64,000 bases of DNA from Amanita rubescens (GCA_015039365.1 WION01000008.1:806001-870000); one strand, 5' to 3'; counted from the first letter of the stretch, positions 38,546 through 55,600 are shown. Notes: a model not told the origin generated them from the sequence alone. Translations and numbers: made by a program.

Positions 38546-39735
38546 TTCTGGAAGACGCCTGCAGTGTTATCAGCATTTAGATGGCTTTTTCTTGGTTTAC
38601 ACTCAAGGTGACGAAGTTATAATCATGCCGAAGAAACAAGTCTAACCTCGTCTGACACTTCCTGTCTACGTTTATTCAGAAAAACTTAAGCATCTCTCGT
38701 TACCTGAGCTTGAACCTATGCCCTGCTATGCACTTGGGCCGCTTGCACAAGTCCTCAACCCATGTCGACCGAGGTATTCCGCGGATCGTGGCATGTGGGT
38801 ACCATTTGTATACACACTCGGTTTCTTTTCACCTCAATCAGAAATGAGTACGTTACGCTTTTCACGGAGAAAGATTAAAAATGCCACCGCAAAAGATCAG
38901 GTTTTGACGTCGCGTCCTGATCGCATTGTGAAGGGAAGACGACTTGAGAAGACTCTGTAGGAGCATGCGTCAAAATTTAGCGGACCTACGACCCGCCATG
39001 CGCACTGGTTCTGTTTTCGGCCCATACTCTATGCACTACAACAAATCAGTATTGAATGCTACGTAAATCCACAATGGAGCTTACATATTCTTGAACCTGT
39101 TTCGCGGGACGTGGTTGCTAACGCCATGACGATGAACGTGCACACAAGAAGTGTTCCGTTGTGTTGGTCATTAGTAATTGGCACAAGAAGTCTTCGCGAA
39201 ACTGTGGCCGCCCACCTTTTTCTCCGAGGTCCATCTTCTTTTGATTGGCATTAACTTATTGCTCAGCTCGGAGAACAAGTGCCAATTGTGTTTTCAGAAG
39301 GCGACAGATGAACTAGTCTGGCTCTCGGTGCAATGACATCGTATATTTGCAGCGGAGGCTGAGCAAAAGACCACGTGGAGTTCGTGCCAGCCATTCAAGT
39401 AATTGAATGACCGAAAGCAAATTTTATCGCTTCCTTCTTCCATCCCGCTCTGTTGGTGAGGCATCGCATCCAAGGCAGAGACCGGCCACTGTTCCTTGTT
39501 GATTGTAGTCGCCGGGGGCTGGGCCTGCGAACGAAACTAATCCTGTAAAAAAGTTTGGAGAAGTACACTTCTCGGAGATGGAAAGAGGAAATACGCCTAC
39601 TCGCAGGGGCTACCCAATGGCCGCTCTTCGCCAGATTAAGCGATCATACGACCAACGACATGTTTCTACGACATTTCCTGGTATATAATCCCCTATTCTC
39701 ACCAGCGCCCGATAAGCCCGACCCCTTATCTCCCC
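38546..39735. other. 1.2 kb region without a confident gene
   Basis: May hold upstream exons of the leftward unknown gene and the promoter of the halogenase. One 80-codon plus-strand frame at 38718-38960 (MPCYALGPLAQVLN..) has no recognisable domain. Nothing else was identified. Confidence 0.4.
39682..39688 (+). promoter_or_regulatory. TATA box upstream of the halogenase
   Basis: TATATAA lies 54 bp before the proposed halogenase start codon at 39736, a usual fungal distance. The leader between them is C-rich. Confidence 0.45.
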
Positions 39736-41973
<2,238 letters not shown>

Positions 41974-42405
41974 TTGAGGGGTGTTCTCTGATGTGTTCAT
42001 TTTAAATAATACCTTGGCGATTTCCGTATGCTAGCTGACGGTGTCACTGCCACTACTTTCGTAACCAGTGAGATAGAATATTATGTGCTCCTGCTTCAAC
42101 TTTACTCTATTCTCGCTCCGTAAAGAATGTGTTGGAATCGGATATACGGCCGCCGAAGATGACAGCCACTGGTACGGCTGGACACGCGCTGTGCGCAGGA
42201 GGTGGAACCGGGGGAGACGGAGAGGCGGATGGAGATGGAGGACAAGGGGTAGACAACGATCGGCGAGGGAGCGTTCGAGGATACGGCGCTGTGCGCCGAG
42301 AAGATTTCGTTGCTATACAATAGTCTATATAAGTAGCTAGTCTACGGACGAATACGACGTGATTCCTATTCGAACACCCCGCTCCCCTCGCTATATTTCA
42401 ACAGA
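41974..42405. other. Intergenic with purine-rich tract
   Basis: 432 bp between halogenase and aldo-keto reductase. It contains a G/A-rich stretch at about 42185-42260 that opens frames on both strands, but with low-complexity translations only. The promoter of the downstream gene is here. Confidence 0.4.
42326..42333 (+). promoter_or_regulatory. TATA box upstream of the aldo-keto reductase
   Basis: TATATAAG lies 80 bp before the ATG at 42406. Confidence 0.45.
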
Positions 42406-43845
42406 ATGAAAGTACCATCTTTCCAGCTTCGTGATGGGACTACGATTCCCGCAGTTGGATTAGGGTGAATTTGAACTGGTCATGCTATACGCGCTGATCT
42501 TTGATCTTGGCGGACAGGTGTTGGATGGGCGACGTAGGCGGTGGCGCCCGTGTATACGAGATGTGCACAAAAGGTCTCAAGGTATGGCCTATCTAGAGAA
42601 TGTCTTGATCCATCTAAAGGAATCTAGTTGGGGTACCGTCATTTCGACACGGTGAGTGTCCGATGCCGTTGACCGATTAAATCTCCTACATACTAAACGC
42701 AACAAGGCCGCTCACTATGGTACTCGTTCCATGCTCGGGCTTGTTAGTCGCTGAATTCGGTATACAGGCAATGAGGAAATGGTGGGAAAGGCAATCCGCG
42801 ACTCTGGTATGCCCAGAAGTTCCATCTACATCACGACAAAATTAGCGCGAGTTACCCATCCGGGCCTTCAACTCTTTCGTTCCATGTTGACAAGTACCCT
42901 AGCATATATTCAGGAGAAAAGGTTAGGGAGGCCTTTGAACAATCTCTGAGAGATTTGGATTGCGAATACATTGATCTTTATCTCATGCATTGGCCGCAAG
43001 CCGGTTCATACAGTATGTCTTTTCATGAGAATTGGAGAAAGACCCTTCTCACATATGCTTTGAAAAACGTAGTGGAAGATGGCAAGATCCGGAAGTCCCA
43101 GCGAGGGCTATCCCGAGTTGATCAATGTTTGGAAAGAGATGGAGAAATTACTTGACACTGGTACGTGCTTCGTGGGGACATATGATATTCACAACGTGTG
43201 TTTAACTAATTCACTAGGCAAAGTCAAGTCAATCGGTGTATCCAACTTCTCCATCAAGACGTTATCGGCTTTACTCCCTCACTGCAAGGTTGTCCCAGTC
43301 ATCAATCAAATTGAGATGCATCCCTGCCTCCCACAGGAGGATCTCAAGTCATTCTGTGAAGAAAAGGGGATTCTACTGACTGCATACTCCCCTCTTGGTA
43401 AGTAGTTTTAGTCATGGCACAGCACAAAAAAAATGACCGGTCTATTCAGGACAAACGTCAACCTTCTTTTATGAATCACCTATCATCGGCCGAATCGCAG
43501 ATAAGCATCGTGTGACTCCAGCTCAAGTGGTTTTGAGCTGGAGTGTCCAGCGTGGTACCATTGTGATTCCGAAAAGTGAAAATGAGCAAAGGCTTGCTTG
43601 CTAATATGACGGTAAACATCGATGCGACTTGCCTGCTTACTTTTGATCGACTGAGCTGTTTTTTTTTTACGTAGCAGTTGATTCACTTGCCAGAGGAGGA
43701 TACGAGTGCTATCAATGACTTGCATCGCCAACCTGATACGCACAAGTCCTTGATCGCCCTCCACCAACCAGATGGGACGGTCTTTGGATGGACATATGAT
43801 CAACTGGGATGGAACATGAGAGTTGGCGGTGTCGTACCCCAATAA
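42406..43845 (+). CDS. Aldo-keto reductase
   Basis: NADPH-dependent carbonyl reductase with the (beta/alpha)8 fold. It begins MKVPSFQLRDGTTIPAVGLG. A short intron then joins CWMGDVGGGARVYEMCTKGL. Catalytic residues are visible: Asp and Tyr in YRHFDTAAHYGNEEMVGKAI (assembled from three exons), Lys in ITTKLA, and His in DLYLMHWPQAG. Then come KVKSIGVSNFSIKTL and NQIEMHPCLPQEDLKSFCEE. The cofactor-binding end includes RVTPAQVVLSWSVQRGTIVI and PKSENEQR. The C-terminal loop ends VGGVVPQ at 43845. Several introns; all joins are in frame. It lies 432 bp downstream of the halogenase on the same strand. A role in the same pathway is possible but not shown; general carbonyl detoxification is equally possible. 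Confidence 0.9.
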
Positions 43846-44032
43846 ACATGATACGTTTAACCCTTCTGCTCTTAATTTATGCACGACAAAACAGTCCATA
43901 AAGCAAAATAAATTATACAGTTATTACATACATCTCCGCAGATGGTAATACAGCCAAAGTACAACCAATAAAAGAGAAGAATGCGTCCACATCAGTCATT
44001 AATATACACGTGAATGTCGTGATACATGAGTA

Positions 44033-44066
44033 GTCGTGGGCGGTCGTGGCGGTCGTGGGCAGTCGT
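44033..44066. repeat. Short degenerate GGTCGTGG tandem repeat
   Basis: Four imperfect units of the type cggtcgtgg (tcgtgggcggtcgtggcggt followed by cgtgggcagtcgt) lie just past the stop codon of the leftward TMEM184-like gene, probably in its 3' UTR. Confidence 0.5.
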
Positions 44067-44069
44067 AAT

Positions 44070-47000
44070 TTATCGTCGGTCAGGATTGGCAGGCAGGTAC
44101 CACGATGTTGATGGGTAATCCACAGTTCGCCATGTTCTTGGAGCATAGCTCGATCCATTCGTGTTAAGGCTGATGGGTGATCGAGAAGTGCTGCCGGTCG
44201 CCTGCGATGTGCGTGAGGGAGATGGAGGGATATTTGATGAAGGAGAACGGCCATGCTTCCCTTCACGGTGCTTGCGCGGCCTATTTGTAGTAGTGAATGG
44301 TTTTGCAGAGTGATCGTGGTGCGGACGTAATACGCGAGGTGATGATGGCGAGGGTGGGGGGTTCATTTGGGAGCGTGAGTGAGGTAATGACAAGCTGTGG
44401 TGAGATGAATTCGCTCGAGATTGAGGACTAGGCGGATTCCTGGCCTTGTGACGGCTTGGCATGGTCTTACTTTCCGGAGAGGGAGGGGACGACCGAGGAG
44501 TACCCGAATGGTTATAACCCCTAGATTCGGAAGGCGTCTGATGGCCAATATCCCTCGCTGCTGACACAGTCTTCTTTGGCAGTGTGACTGGTCTGAGAAG
44601 CACGCTGGGTGATCGACTGGGTGTGGTTTGGCCAGGAGAGATCGAGCCAGGTGAGCTGTAACTCGGAGAGGGTTGATCAAATGCGTCACGGCGACCATGC
44701 GTTTGCTCGGGCACTGATGGAACTCCGTAAGAATGGACAGTTGCAAAGCAGTTGCATTTCAGGAGGCCCTATCATCGAACGAGGTCTCGCCCGCGCGTTG
44801 CTGCGGTGGAGATCATGGGAATTGGCGGAACGCCTTTGTGGCAAGATATCCAAATCATCGCGGCTGGTGTGATGTCGAACCGTCCTTGCCGCTGAATGTC
44901 CTACATCGGCAGCAGTCGGGTTTTCCGTCCAGGGGATACGGGCGGTTGGGCTCTGCTGTATAGCCGATGTAGGAGGCGTCGGGAGAGGACGTCGATGAAT
45001 GCTAGCTCTACGCTCTTCACTGAGTCCTTGGGTTTGATCCAACGAATTGGTGAGATCAGGCACGAGAAGTTCTGCGGCTAAAGGATTCGCTAGCTCTGGA
45101 GAAGGCCGCGTTTGCTCAGGAACAGACTGAAGCAAGGCTCTTCGTCCTGAAGAATCGATCATAGTTCCTCTAGTCATGATTTGCGGCGTAGTGGTAGTGA
45201 GTCGGGCTCGGGGAGTCTTCTTCGCTTGTCCCACTCCATCGGTCGACATGGACAAAATGGACTGTGTACCATCTCCTATGGTTCCAAAGTCAGTAATGCT
45301 AATTGAATCACCTTCCATCGTGGTATCATGAAACAATCTTCCCAAGAGGCTGTCATCTCGGCTGTAGCGGCTGGCACGGCTAGATACGGGAGCCAAACAG
45401 CCTTGACTACTACCCTCTACAGACGGAAATGGATGTTTAGGTGCTGGAGATGATGAAGTTGATTCGCGATCAACGGCCCCTAGTGGGGGAGTTTGTCGAT
45501 GACTGGATCGACTTGGGCTACTCAGTCCAGCAAATCTGGAATCTTGGAAGACAGGTAAAGGCATCAAGACATCACCGTCATCAGTTCCACGTGGACTGTG
45601 ATTCTTCTGTTCCTCTTTTTGTTGTCGCTGATACGTTCCTAGTATGCTCCGCGGGGGGAGATCCTCGAGGTTGGTGAGGAGAAGCGCATTTTGCTCACTA
45701 GATCTTGGAGACCGCCGAGAACGGGATTGCCTCCTTGGTTTTGGAGGGGGTGAGGGCACTTGCTCCCGGGCATTCCGACCGCTCTGTGATAGACGTCTAT
45801 AGAAACTGCGCCACCATGACGTTTGTGAGTCATTCCTTGCCCGTCGTGTGGAAATATTCGAACCAGGAACGAGAGGTTGTTGAGGGAGGGCTTGAAAAGA
45901 ACATATGAATATGATGAAGAACCGATTTGGATATCTTAGCACGCACTTCGAGAAGGAGCATATCCTCTTCTCACCAGCTCTCGTTCGAATTCCAGTTCCA
46001 GACCATCATTCATGAAATCGAGCCCGTATATATAGTCGTCCCCCGTCCCGAGCCATTGTCTCTCTCCATCTACGTCTACTTCCCGCTCTACTTGCACATA
46101 TAGAGAGGCTTTAGGGGGAAAAGAAACTTTCTCACTTTTGGATCTTGGTGCCGGCGATCGTGATGATGATGACGCCTTTTCGGTCGCTCGGGGGGAACTT
46201 TGAGGTATACGGGGCCTTGCAAACGCATCCTCGTAGTACCCTGCTCGCCTTGCGTGACGGTCGGCAGAAGGCTCCCTGCCACGTGTCTTTTCAAACAAAT
46301 AGACACAGCCGGCCCAAAGTTCTTTACACGTTTCTCTGAAATCCATAGCGTGGTAAAGGGAACGTAGCCGAGGTGTGGGCTGGGGGGGCATGGATAACGA
46401 TGTAGGCGACCGCTTATAAGGCAGGTATGAAAATGCTTTGATATGGAGGAATGCAAATAGCCTTAATAACACGCGCATGTTAGGTGTGCTGGTGATTGAA
46501 TGATGTTATCATGCCGAACTCACATCATCTCCAAAGTTTCCACCAGCGCATTTATCCCAATGTCGATGTCGTCCGCTGTCATATACTCGGTCTTTGCAAG
46601 CACGATCAACAAAACGTCAGGGTTCGAAATTTGAGGAACGTACGTTCTTGACAACCCCAAATGTACTCAATAAGGAAATAAAGCTGGATTGCCAAAACGT
46701 CAAGAACACTATGTCAATAATTGGAGCGGTTCTGAGAGGTATAACGGGATGCTAGCCTAACCTACAGCCTTGATCGAAATCATCTTCAATAGCGGTCGAT
46801 GGGGTGCCAGGGGCTTGGATACGGTTAGGTAGAGCTGGAATAGGCAATACATAGCTATCGTGACGGAAATAGATACAATTAGGGAGAGCTAGGAATATGT
46901 TAGAACAAGCCGAGTTTGATATTAAATGACATACATAAATATATCCCCAGCGCGGTGACCAGGATGATGCGCAGTAAAGACCGAGATAGTTGAGGACAAT

Positions 47001-47915
47001 GGCAATAAGCGTCGTTCTACGTTTTGGTCGGTGGACGTATCGGAGGGCGGTTGAAAGACGTACACTGGTCGAATGACGGCGTACTGCAAGATGCCATATT
47101 TCATCAACTGTAGAAAGTACAAACCGTCCTGAAATTGCATGTATGAGCATACTCCTGTCATCGATGATCATACATACGTACCTGAGGCTTCCATTTGACA
47201 AATTGCAGAGGAAAGAACCACTTCTTCACTGGCTCACCACGTGCTCTGGCTTCGTCGTCTGCTTGACGAGATAAACCGTGTTTTGCAAAAATTATCCGCT
47301 GTTCTTTTGGATCATGAGAGAGGTACATCAAGAGCAGATAAAAGAACGCTGTAAGAACGATGGATTCGTAACAATCTCGTATGAGGAGCAGTGGCGTCGA
47401 CTGGTTCTAATTAAGCGGGTAGGTTATCAATCGGCAAGTCAAGATGAAATCGCACGCACCCAGAATAGATATGACGCAAAACTGACAATGGCATATATAG
47501 GTACCAAGAAGAGGATGCGGACGATATCTAGCCGACGCTCAGAGACATTGGGCTGTACTGCCAGTGCCTACTCACGACGCTGTTCTGGTTTCTGGGGGAG
47601 ACAGCCTTGAAATCGGTTTGACTAACGGAGGTACGGGCCGCTTACATTCGTATACCAACGGAGGTGACTACCGATGAGCCATGCAGAAGTGAGTGTTGCA
47701 AGGAGTGTGAAAGAAGCTGCTACGAGCCAGCCGATCTATCGAGATCATTGAATAAGCAAAGATGGTATTTTGAGAAGAACGTACGATGTGCACTGAGTGA
47801 GAAATGTAAGTTGCAAGTCAAATGGGATATTATTATAAGTTATAACAGACATTGAATGACGATGTGACCATTCTGGATTAGCGAAGGGGGCGAGTGAGCA
47901 GTTTGCATGTAACAT
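44070..47915 (-). CDS. TMEM184/OST-alpha family membrane protein with long disordered tail
   Basis: Seven-helix membrane protein of the OST-alpha/TMEM184 (DUF300) family. Proposed start MLHANCSLAPF at 47915. After an intron, IGWLVAASFTLLATLTSAWL and HLRWYTN are followed by IVRILFLVPIYAIVSFASYL, STPLLLIRDCYESIVLTAFF, YLSHDPKEQRIIFAKHGLSR, WFFPLQFVKWKPQ, DGLYFLQLMKYGILQYAVIR, LIAIVLNYLGLYCASSWSPR, VFLTFWQSSFISLLSTFG, EYMTADDIDIGINALVETLE and LFAFLHIKAFSYLPYK. The last is followed by the family's conserved cytosolic segment (LRSLYHAMDFRETCKELWAG). The rest, about 44070-46200, is Ser/Pro/Arg-rich, low complexity and without domains; it makes up more than half of the protein. Exon joins inside the tail near 44700 and 45940 are estimated. 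Its start is 73 bp from the trpC start on the other strand. Confidence 0.82.
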
Positions 47916-47988
47916 CTCGCAGATGTCGTGGTGGTCATGAGATTCGAGAACAAGCTCACATTTGCCCAAACCAGGATTTCTCAGTGCC

Positions 47989-50485
47989 ATGACCGCGATG
48001 ACGCTACCCTCAGCGCTGGCCGGCCAGCTCGATGTTCTATTGATTGATAATTTTGATTCATTCACTTGGAATCTTTACCAGCAGTTATGTCTCCTTGGAG
48101 CGGACGTTACTGTTATCCGCAACGACGCCATCTCTCCTTCCCTCTTCGCCCAACTCAAAATTCGCTCTCTCGTCATCTCTCCGGGCCCAGGTCATCCACA
48201 GACAGACTCGGGCATCTCAAAGGATGCCATCGCTTTTTTCACAGGCAAAGTCCCAGTGCTCGGCGTATGCATGGGTCTTGAATGCCTCGTCGATCTCTAC
48301 TGGTGGAAAGATCGGGTCAGTTTTATTATCCCCAGTGCACTCAACGTCTTTGTAACCCCCTTTGCAGCTATGCAGGCGAGATTATGCACGGAAAAGTCAG
48401 CAAAATCAGGCACGACAATAGAGGGTGCTTTAAGAGCGTACCCCAAGGAATCCCGTCCATCCGCTACCATTCGCTCAGCGCTCAGCACACATCACTGCCA
48501 TCAGACTTGGCAATTACCGCAATTACTGAAGGATTCGGGTGTAATCATGGGCGTCCGGCATCGCAAGTATACCCTAGAAGCTGTTCAATATCACCCAGAA
48601 AGTATTTTAAGCGAAGGTGGAAATGATCTCATCCGCAATTTCTTGTCCCTCAGGGGCGGCATCTGGGACGAGAATCCCGAGTTCAGGGTCCAGGACGCCT
48701 CTCTCCCCCCTTTCCCTGTCGAGGCTTTGCCGAAGGATATATCCTCGAAGCCCGAGACTACGGCGAAGATCCCTTCCATCTTGGAAAAGATACACTCTCA
48801 ACGACTTCAGGATGTTGCAAAAGCTCGGACTACTCCAGGTTCTACCCTTCAAGACCTGGAAACACTCCACAAACTCAACATCGCTCCTCCGTTAATCTCC
48901 TTTGCGTCACGCATCAAAGAGACTACACCAGGTCGCCCTGCCTTGTTCGCCGAGATCAAACGTGCTTCTCCATCCAAAGGGCCCATCTCGCTCTCCACTA
49001 ACCCGGCTTCGCAAGCGTTGACCTACGCCCTCGCAGGTGCACACGTTATATCTGTTCTCACAGAGCCCAAATGGTTCATGGGTAATCTACAAGACATGCT
49101 TCACGCTCGACAAGCCATTGCAAATCTTCCTAATCGTCCTGCCATACTTCGCAAAGGACTTTATATTGAGCCGATACCAAATCCTTGAATCTCGCATCTG
49201 GGGAGCAGATACCGTCCTTCTCATCGTCAGTATGCTTCCAGAGACACTCCTCCGTGAACTCTACAAATACTGCCTCGAACTAAACATGGAGCCCCTCGTC
49301 GAGGTCAACAACGCGCGAGAGATGGACATTGCACTCGCCCTCCCTGCAAAAATCATCGGAGTGAATAACCGCAATCTGCACGACTTTAACGTCGACATGA
49401 ACACGACGAGTAGGCTGAGCGATATGGCCAAGGACAAAAACGTCACTCTATGTGCATTGAGCGGGATCTCCACAGCGGACGATGTAAAGCGGTACACAGC
49501 TGAGGGCATAGGCGCAGTATTGATAGGTGAAAGTCTGATGCGCTCAAGGGACGTTGCGGGCTATGTCCGTGAACTATTTTCTATACCTGACGTACCTTCC
49601 TCAATACCCTATTGGCGTACGAAGCGTCCTCTGGTCAAGGTTTGCGGAATCAGATCCGAGTCTGAAGCCGTGGCTATCGCAGAAGCAGGCGCAGACATGC
49701 TTGGTTTGATCCTCGTCCCGGACTCCAAGCGTCGCATATCCCTAGAAAGAGCGCGCGACATTTCCTCAGCCATCCGTTCCCTGCGTGCTTCAACCGAACA
49801 CGAGCCAAGTCCTCCCGAGCCAGCTCTGGGAGAAAGCACACCCTGGCTCACAATGCACGCCAACAAACTCACCTCTTCACTCATCCGGGTCTCTCGCCCT
49901 CTGGTGGTGGGAGTGTTCCAAGACGCGAGTCTAGACCAAGTCCTGGACGCCGTTGCCTACGCACAACTGGACATGGTCCAGCTGCACGGTTCTGAACCTA
50001 CAGAATGGGCAAAGAAAATCCCTGTTCCGGTCATCCGTGCGTTCCATGTTAGCCGTGAAGACGCGAACGTCGCGGGGAGAGGTCTACGCGATATTACGCG
50101 AGGCGGAGAGCACCAGCATGTTTTGCTTGATAGCGTCCGTGAGGATGGAAGCGGGAAGAGTGGCGGTAGTGGGAAAGTGCTCGATCTCGATTTGGTTCGG
50201 GAGATTGTGGAAACTGGGGAGGTTCCGATTGGAGATGCAGCTACGCCAAGTGGGCCCGCGGTGGATGGTGCGAATGGCGATGGTGCTACCTCGCCGCGAA
50301 TGACCTACCCACTTCCAGTCATACTGGCCGGTGGGTTGAAATCAAGTAATATCGTGGATGCCATTGCACGTGTTAAACCTTGGGCTGTGGACGTTTCTGG
50401 AGGTGTTGAAGCTGATAATGGCCAGTCGAAGGATTTAGAAAAGGTCAGGTTGTTCATCGATGCAGTGAAAGGGGGATCTGAATAG
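47989..50485 (+). pseudogene. trpC: TrpC trifunctional tryptophan enzyme, with three apparent frameshifts
   Basis: Anthranilate synthase glutamine amidotransferase, indole-3-glycerol-phosphate synthase and phosphoribosylanthranilate isomerase fused in one chain, as in other fungi. Domains in order: LDVLLIDNFDSFTWNLYQQL with catalytic Cys in GVCMGLECLVDLY and His/Glu in YHPESI; IGPS from about 48880 (LFAEIKRASPSKGP, HVISVLTEPKWFMGN, MEPLVEVNNAREMD, ALSGISTADDV); PRAI from 49630 (VKVCGIRSESEAV, MVQLHGSE, WAVDVSGGVEADNG). Three places need removal of one base to keep the conserved reading: near 48301 (tac-t-ggt before GGKIG), near 48531 (gaa-g-gat, before SGVIMG) and near 49156 (aaa-g-gac, before FILSRYQ, at the active-site RKDF). 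One real intron lies at about 48315-48367. Either sequence errors or a decaying gene; an expressed programmed shift is unlikely. Start chosen at 47989 (MTAMTLPS); an in-frame ATG lies at 47962. Confidence 0.75.
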
Positions 50486-50699
50486 CAGTGCTGAGCTGCG
50501 AGTAGTATATATTGTACATTGTGCACCAAAAATGTTGTAAAAACATTCAAATTCAAATTCAACAACTACTACGTACACCGAAAGATAAAAAATCTCTTAT
50601 CTAGTTTTTTTTGGTAAAGACTAAATGATCATCCATAAATGTCCCTGTGTCAGAGATGTAGAGGAACGCGAAGACTCGAGAGGGCTGCAACGAAGCTCC

Positions 50700-52504
<1,805 letters not shown>

Positions 52505-52673
52505 TGGTGCTCGGGCACAATGACGGTGATTGTAGGAATTAGGGAAGACATGGGATATCTGGCTAGCGCCTTATGACAATCGCGATGGTGATAAATATCG
52601 CCAAATAGAGATGTGATCGTGGTGATACCCGCGACGCCATTACATAATTTATTTTGACGCTACGCTACGCGCT
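52505..52673. promoter_or_regulatory. Divergent promoter region between MAPK and flippase
   Basis: 169 bp between two divergent start codons, so both core promoters lie here. No TATA box close to either ATG is obvious. Confidence 0.4.
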
Positions 52674-55600
52674 ATGAGTGAGGACTTCCTGAGGCTAGTC
52701 TCCCAGGCAAACCCTGCCGTACGTCGGTACCAGCCAGCGAACAACGGACTTTCTTCATCCTTGGTTTCTCCGTATCAAGACAACTCACCACAACTTCTCG
52801 ACCCTTTCTTCGACGACGATGACGACAATGTCCCCGACTCTGCCTTTGGCAGTTCGCTGCCCATGCGCTCCCAAGAAAGCGGTTTGCCATTAGCCACTTC
52901 AGCTGCGCCGCAGGCCGGCACTTCACAAACAACTTTAGGGAACGGTCCACCCCAGGGCTGGAGCTTCGACGACGGCGAATTCCAGAACTCCACATTTAAC
53001 GGTTCTGCCTCATTTCCAGGACCAGAGAAGCAGCAGAGGCCAAAGCCAGCAGTCAAGCGCCGGTGGAAATGGCCATGGGAGAAGGAGAAACAGTTGATTG
53101 GCCAGAGGATCATCGCCCTCAATAATCCTGCCGCCAATGTAGATTTTGGTTCAAATTCAGTCTCGACCAGCAAATACAATGCTGCCACCTTTGTACCAAA
53201 ATTCTTGTTCGGTGAGTTTTGTTCTTCTTATTCTTCTTCGACCACTCATCTTGCAAATGATTAGAGCAATTCTCGAAATATGCCAACTTGTTCTTCTTGT
53301 TTACTGCATGCATCCAACAAATACCGGGGGTGTCACCAACTAATCAATATACCACTATTGCCCCGCTGGCGGTGGTTTTGTTAGCATCCGCTTTTAAGGA
53401 AATACAGGAAGACTTGGTAAGCAAATTCATTTAGGTTTTCCGTTGGTTACCATATTTTGCCAGAAACGCCATCAATCTGATTCCGAGCTAAATGCACGGA
53501 AAACAAAGGTCTTGACACCACAAGGAACGTTTACAGAGACAAAATGGAAGGACATTGCAGTTGGTGACGTAGTTCGGCTGGAGAGCGATGATTTCATACC
53601 GGCAGATATGATTTTACTGAGCTCTAGTGAACCCGAAGGCTTATGTTATATAGAGACATCTAATTTGGATGGGTGAGTTTTCTGCATGATACGTTTTGAA
53701 CTGTGTTTAGACAATGTAGCGAGACAAACCTCAAGATTAAACAAGCATCACCTCAGACGGCTCAGCTTGTTAATCCCGCCGCCGTTCTGTCATTACATGG
53801 TTCACTGCGATCCGAACATCCTAACAATTCATTGTATACATACGAGGGTACGCTGGACCTCATTACTGACAGTGGCGTACCGAAGCAAGTTCCACTGGGT
53901 CCGGATCAGCTGCTATTGCGTGGAGCACAGATACGGAATACGCCATGGATATATGGTCTTGCCGTATTCACAGGTCATGAAACCAAGTTAATGCGCAACG
54001 CCACGTGAGTAAATAGTAATATTGTACGTTATGCACACTGATTTTGTGACAGAGCGGCACCTATAAAACGGACTGCTGTTGAGAAACAAGTCAATGTGCA
54101 AATTGCATTCTTATTCGTTTTCCTTCTAGCTTTGTCGATTGGTTCCACGATCGGCAGCAGCATACGGACATGGTTCTTTTCAAGCCGACAATGGTATCTA
54201 TACGAAGGGACCTCGTTGTCAGGCCGAGGTGTGTTGGTTTCGCAACGAAGTTCAACTGAGTTTTGAAGATGATTTCAGCCAGGGGTTTTATAGAAGGTTG
54301 TTACAGGGTCAGCCACGATTCTTTGTTCTGATTTCCTCTTCTAGACATCTTGACTTTCATCATCCTATACAACAATCTCATTCCAATATCTCTCATTGTC
54401 ACCATCGAAGTCGTCAAATTTCAGCAAGCTCTCTTTATCAATTTCGACCTAGACATGTATCATGCTCGTACTGATACACCCGCGATATGCCGCACGTCCT
54501 CGCTTGTTGAAGAACTCGGTCAAATAGAATACATATTCAGCGACAAGACGGGGACACTCACTAGGAATGAGATGGAATTTCGTTGTTGTAGTATTGGAGG
54601 AGTGGCATATGCAGATGAAGTGGAAGAGACGAAAAGAGAAGGGGAAGATGGCAAGGATGGGTGGAAGACGTTTGACGAACTTCGCGCATTGACCAATGAA
54701 GGCGCAGACCCATTTCAAGATGCTTCATCGATGGGCCCAATGGAAATGCAGCGTCGGGAGGTTGCTCACGAGTTCTTGACATTGCTTGCTGTTTGCCACA
54801 CTGTCATTCCTGAAGTGAGAGATGGGAAGACGGTGTTTCAGGCTAGTAGTCCGGACGAGGCAGCATTGGTCGCTGGTGCGGAGGTTTTGGGATATAAATT
54901 CCATGCAAGTCGCATTTTATTCCTTTATCAACTCAAAAGCTGACCTTTTATGAAGACACGCAAACCGAAATCGGTATTTGTAGATATCCAAGGACAACAG
55001 CAAGAGTTTGAGGTCCTCAATGTCTGTGAATTCAACTCGACAAGAAAGCGAATGTCGACTGTCGTACGGGCACCAGACGGCAACATAAAACTATATACCA
55101 AAGGTGCTGATACCGTAATATTGGAGCGATTAAGCAAAAATCAGCCATATACGGAGAAGACTCTCGCACACCTTGAAGTATGTTTTGCGTTTCTCTCTGC
55201 CGTGAGGGTTTCATACCTATATATTACACAGGATTACGCTTCGGATGGCCTACGAACTCTGTGCATTGCATACCGTGATATACCCGAACCGGAGTATAGA
55301 CAATGGTCTGCCATCTACGAGCAAGCAGCAACGACCATCAATGGACGCAGCGAGGCTCTAGACCAAGCAGCTGAATTGATTGAGAAGGAATTGTTTCTTC
55401 TGGGTGCGACGGCTATTGAAGACAAACTACAGGAAGGTGTGCCGGACACTATCCATACGTTGCAGATGGCCGGGATCAAGGTAAGGCACACATAATGTGA
55501 AACGTATGATATTCTCATTTGTTCCCCAGATATGGGTTCTGACAGGCGATAGGCAAGAAACAGCAATTAACATAGGAATGTCATGCCGTCTGATCTCAGA

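Noticed and set aside
38718..38960. 80-codon plus-strand frame near the unknown gene
   Set aside because: No recognisable domain and no clear splice links; kept only as part of the description of the gap.
42083..42340. Overlapping frames on both strands in a purine-rich tract
   Set aside because: Low-complexity Gly/Arg/Ser translations caused by base composition; no support as a gene.
47278..47855. Plus-strand frames of 110 and 63 codons
   Set aside because: Antisense to N-terminal exons of the TMEM184-like gene, which rebuild conserved membrane segments.
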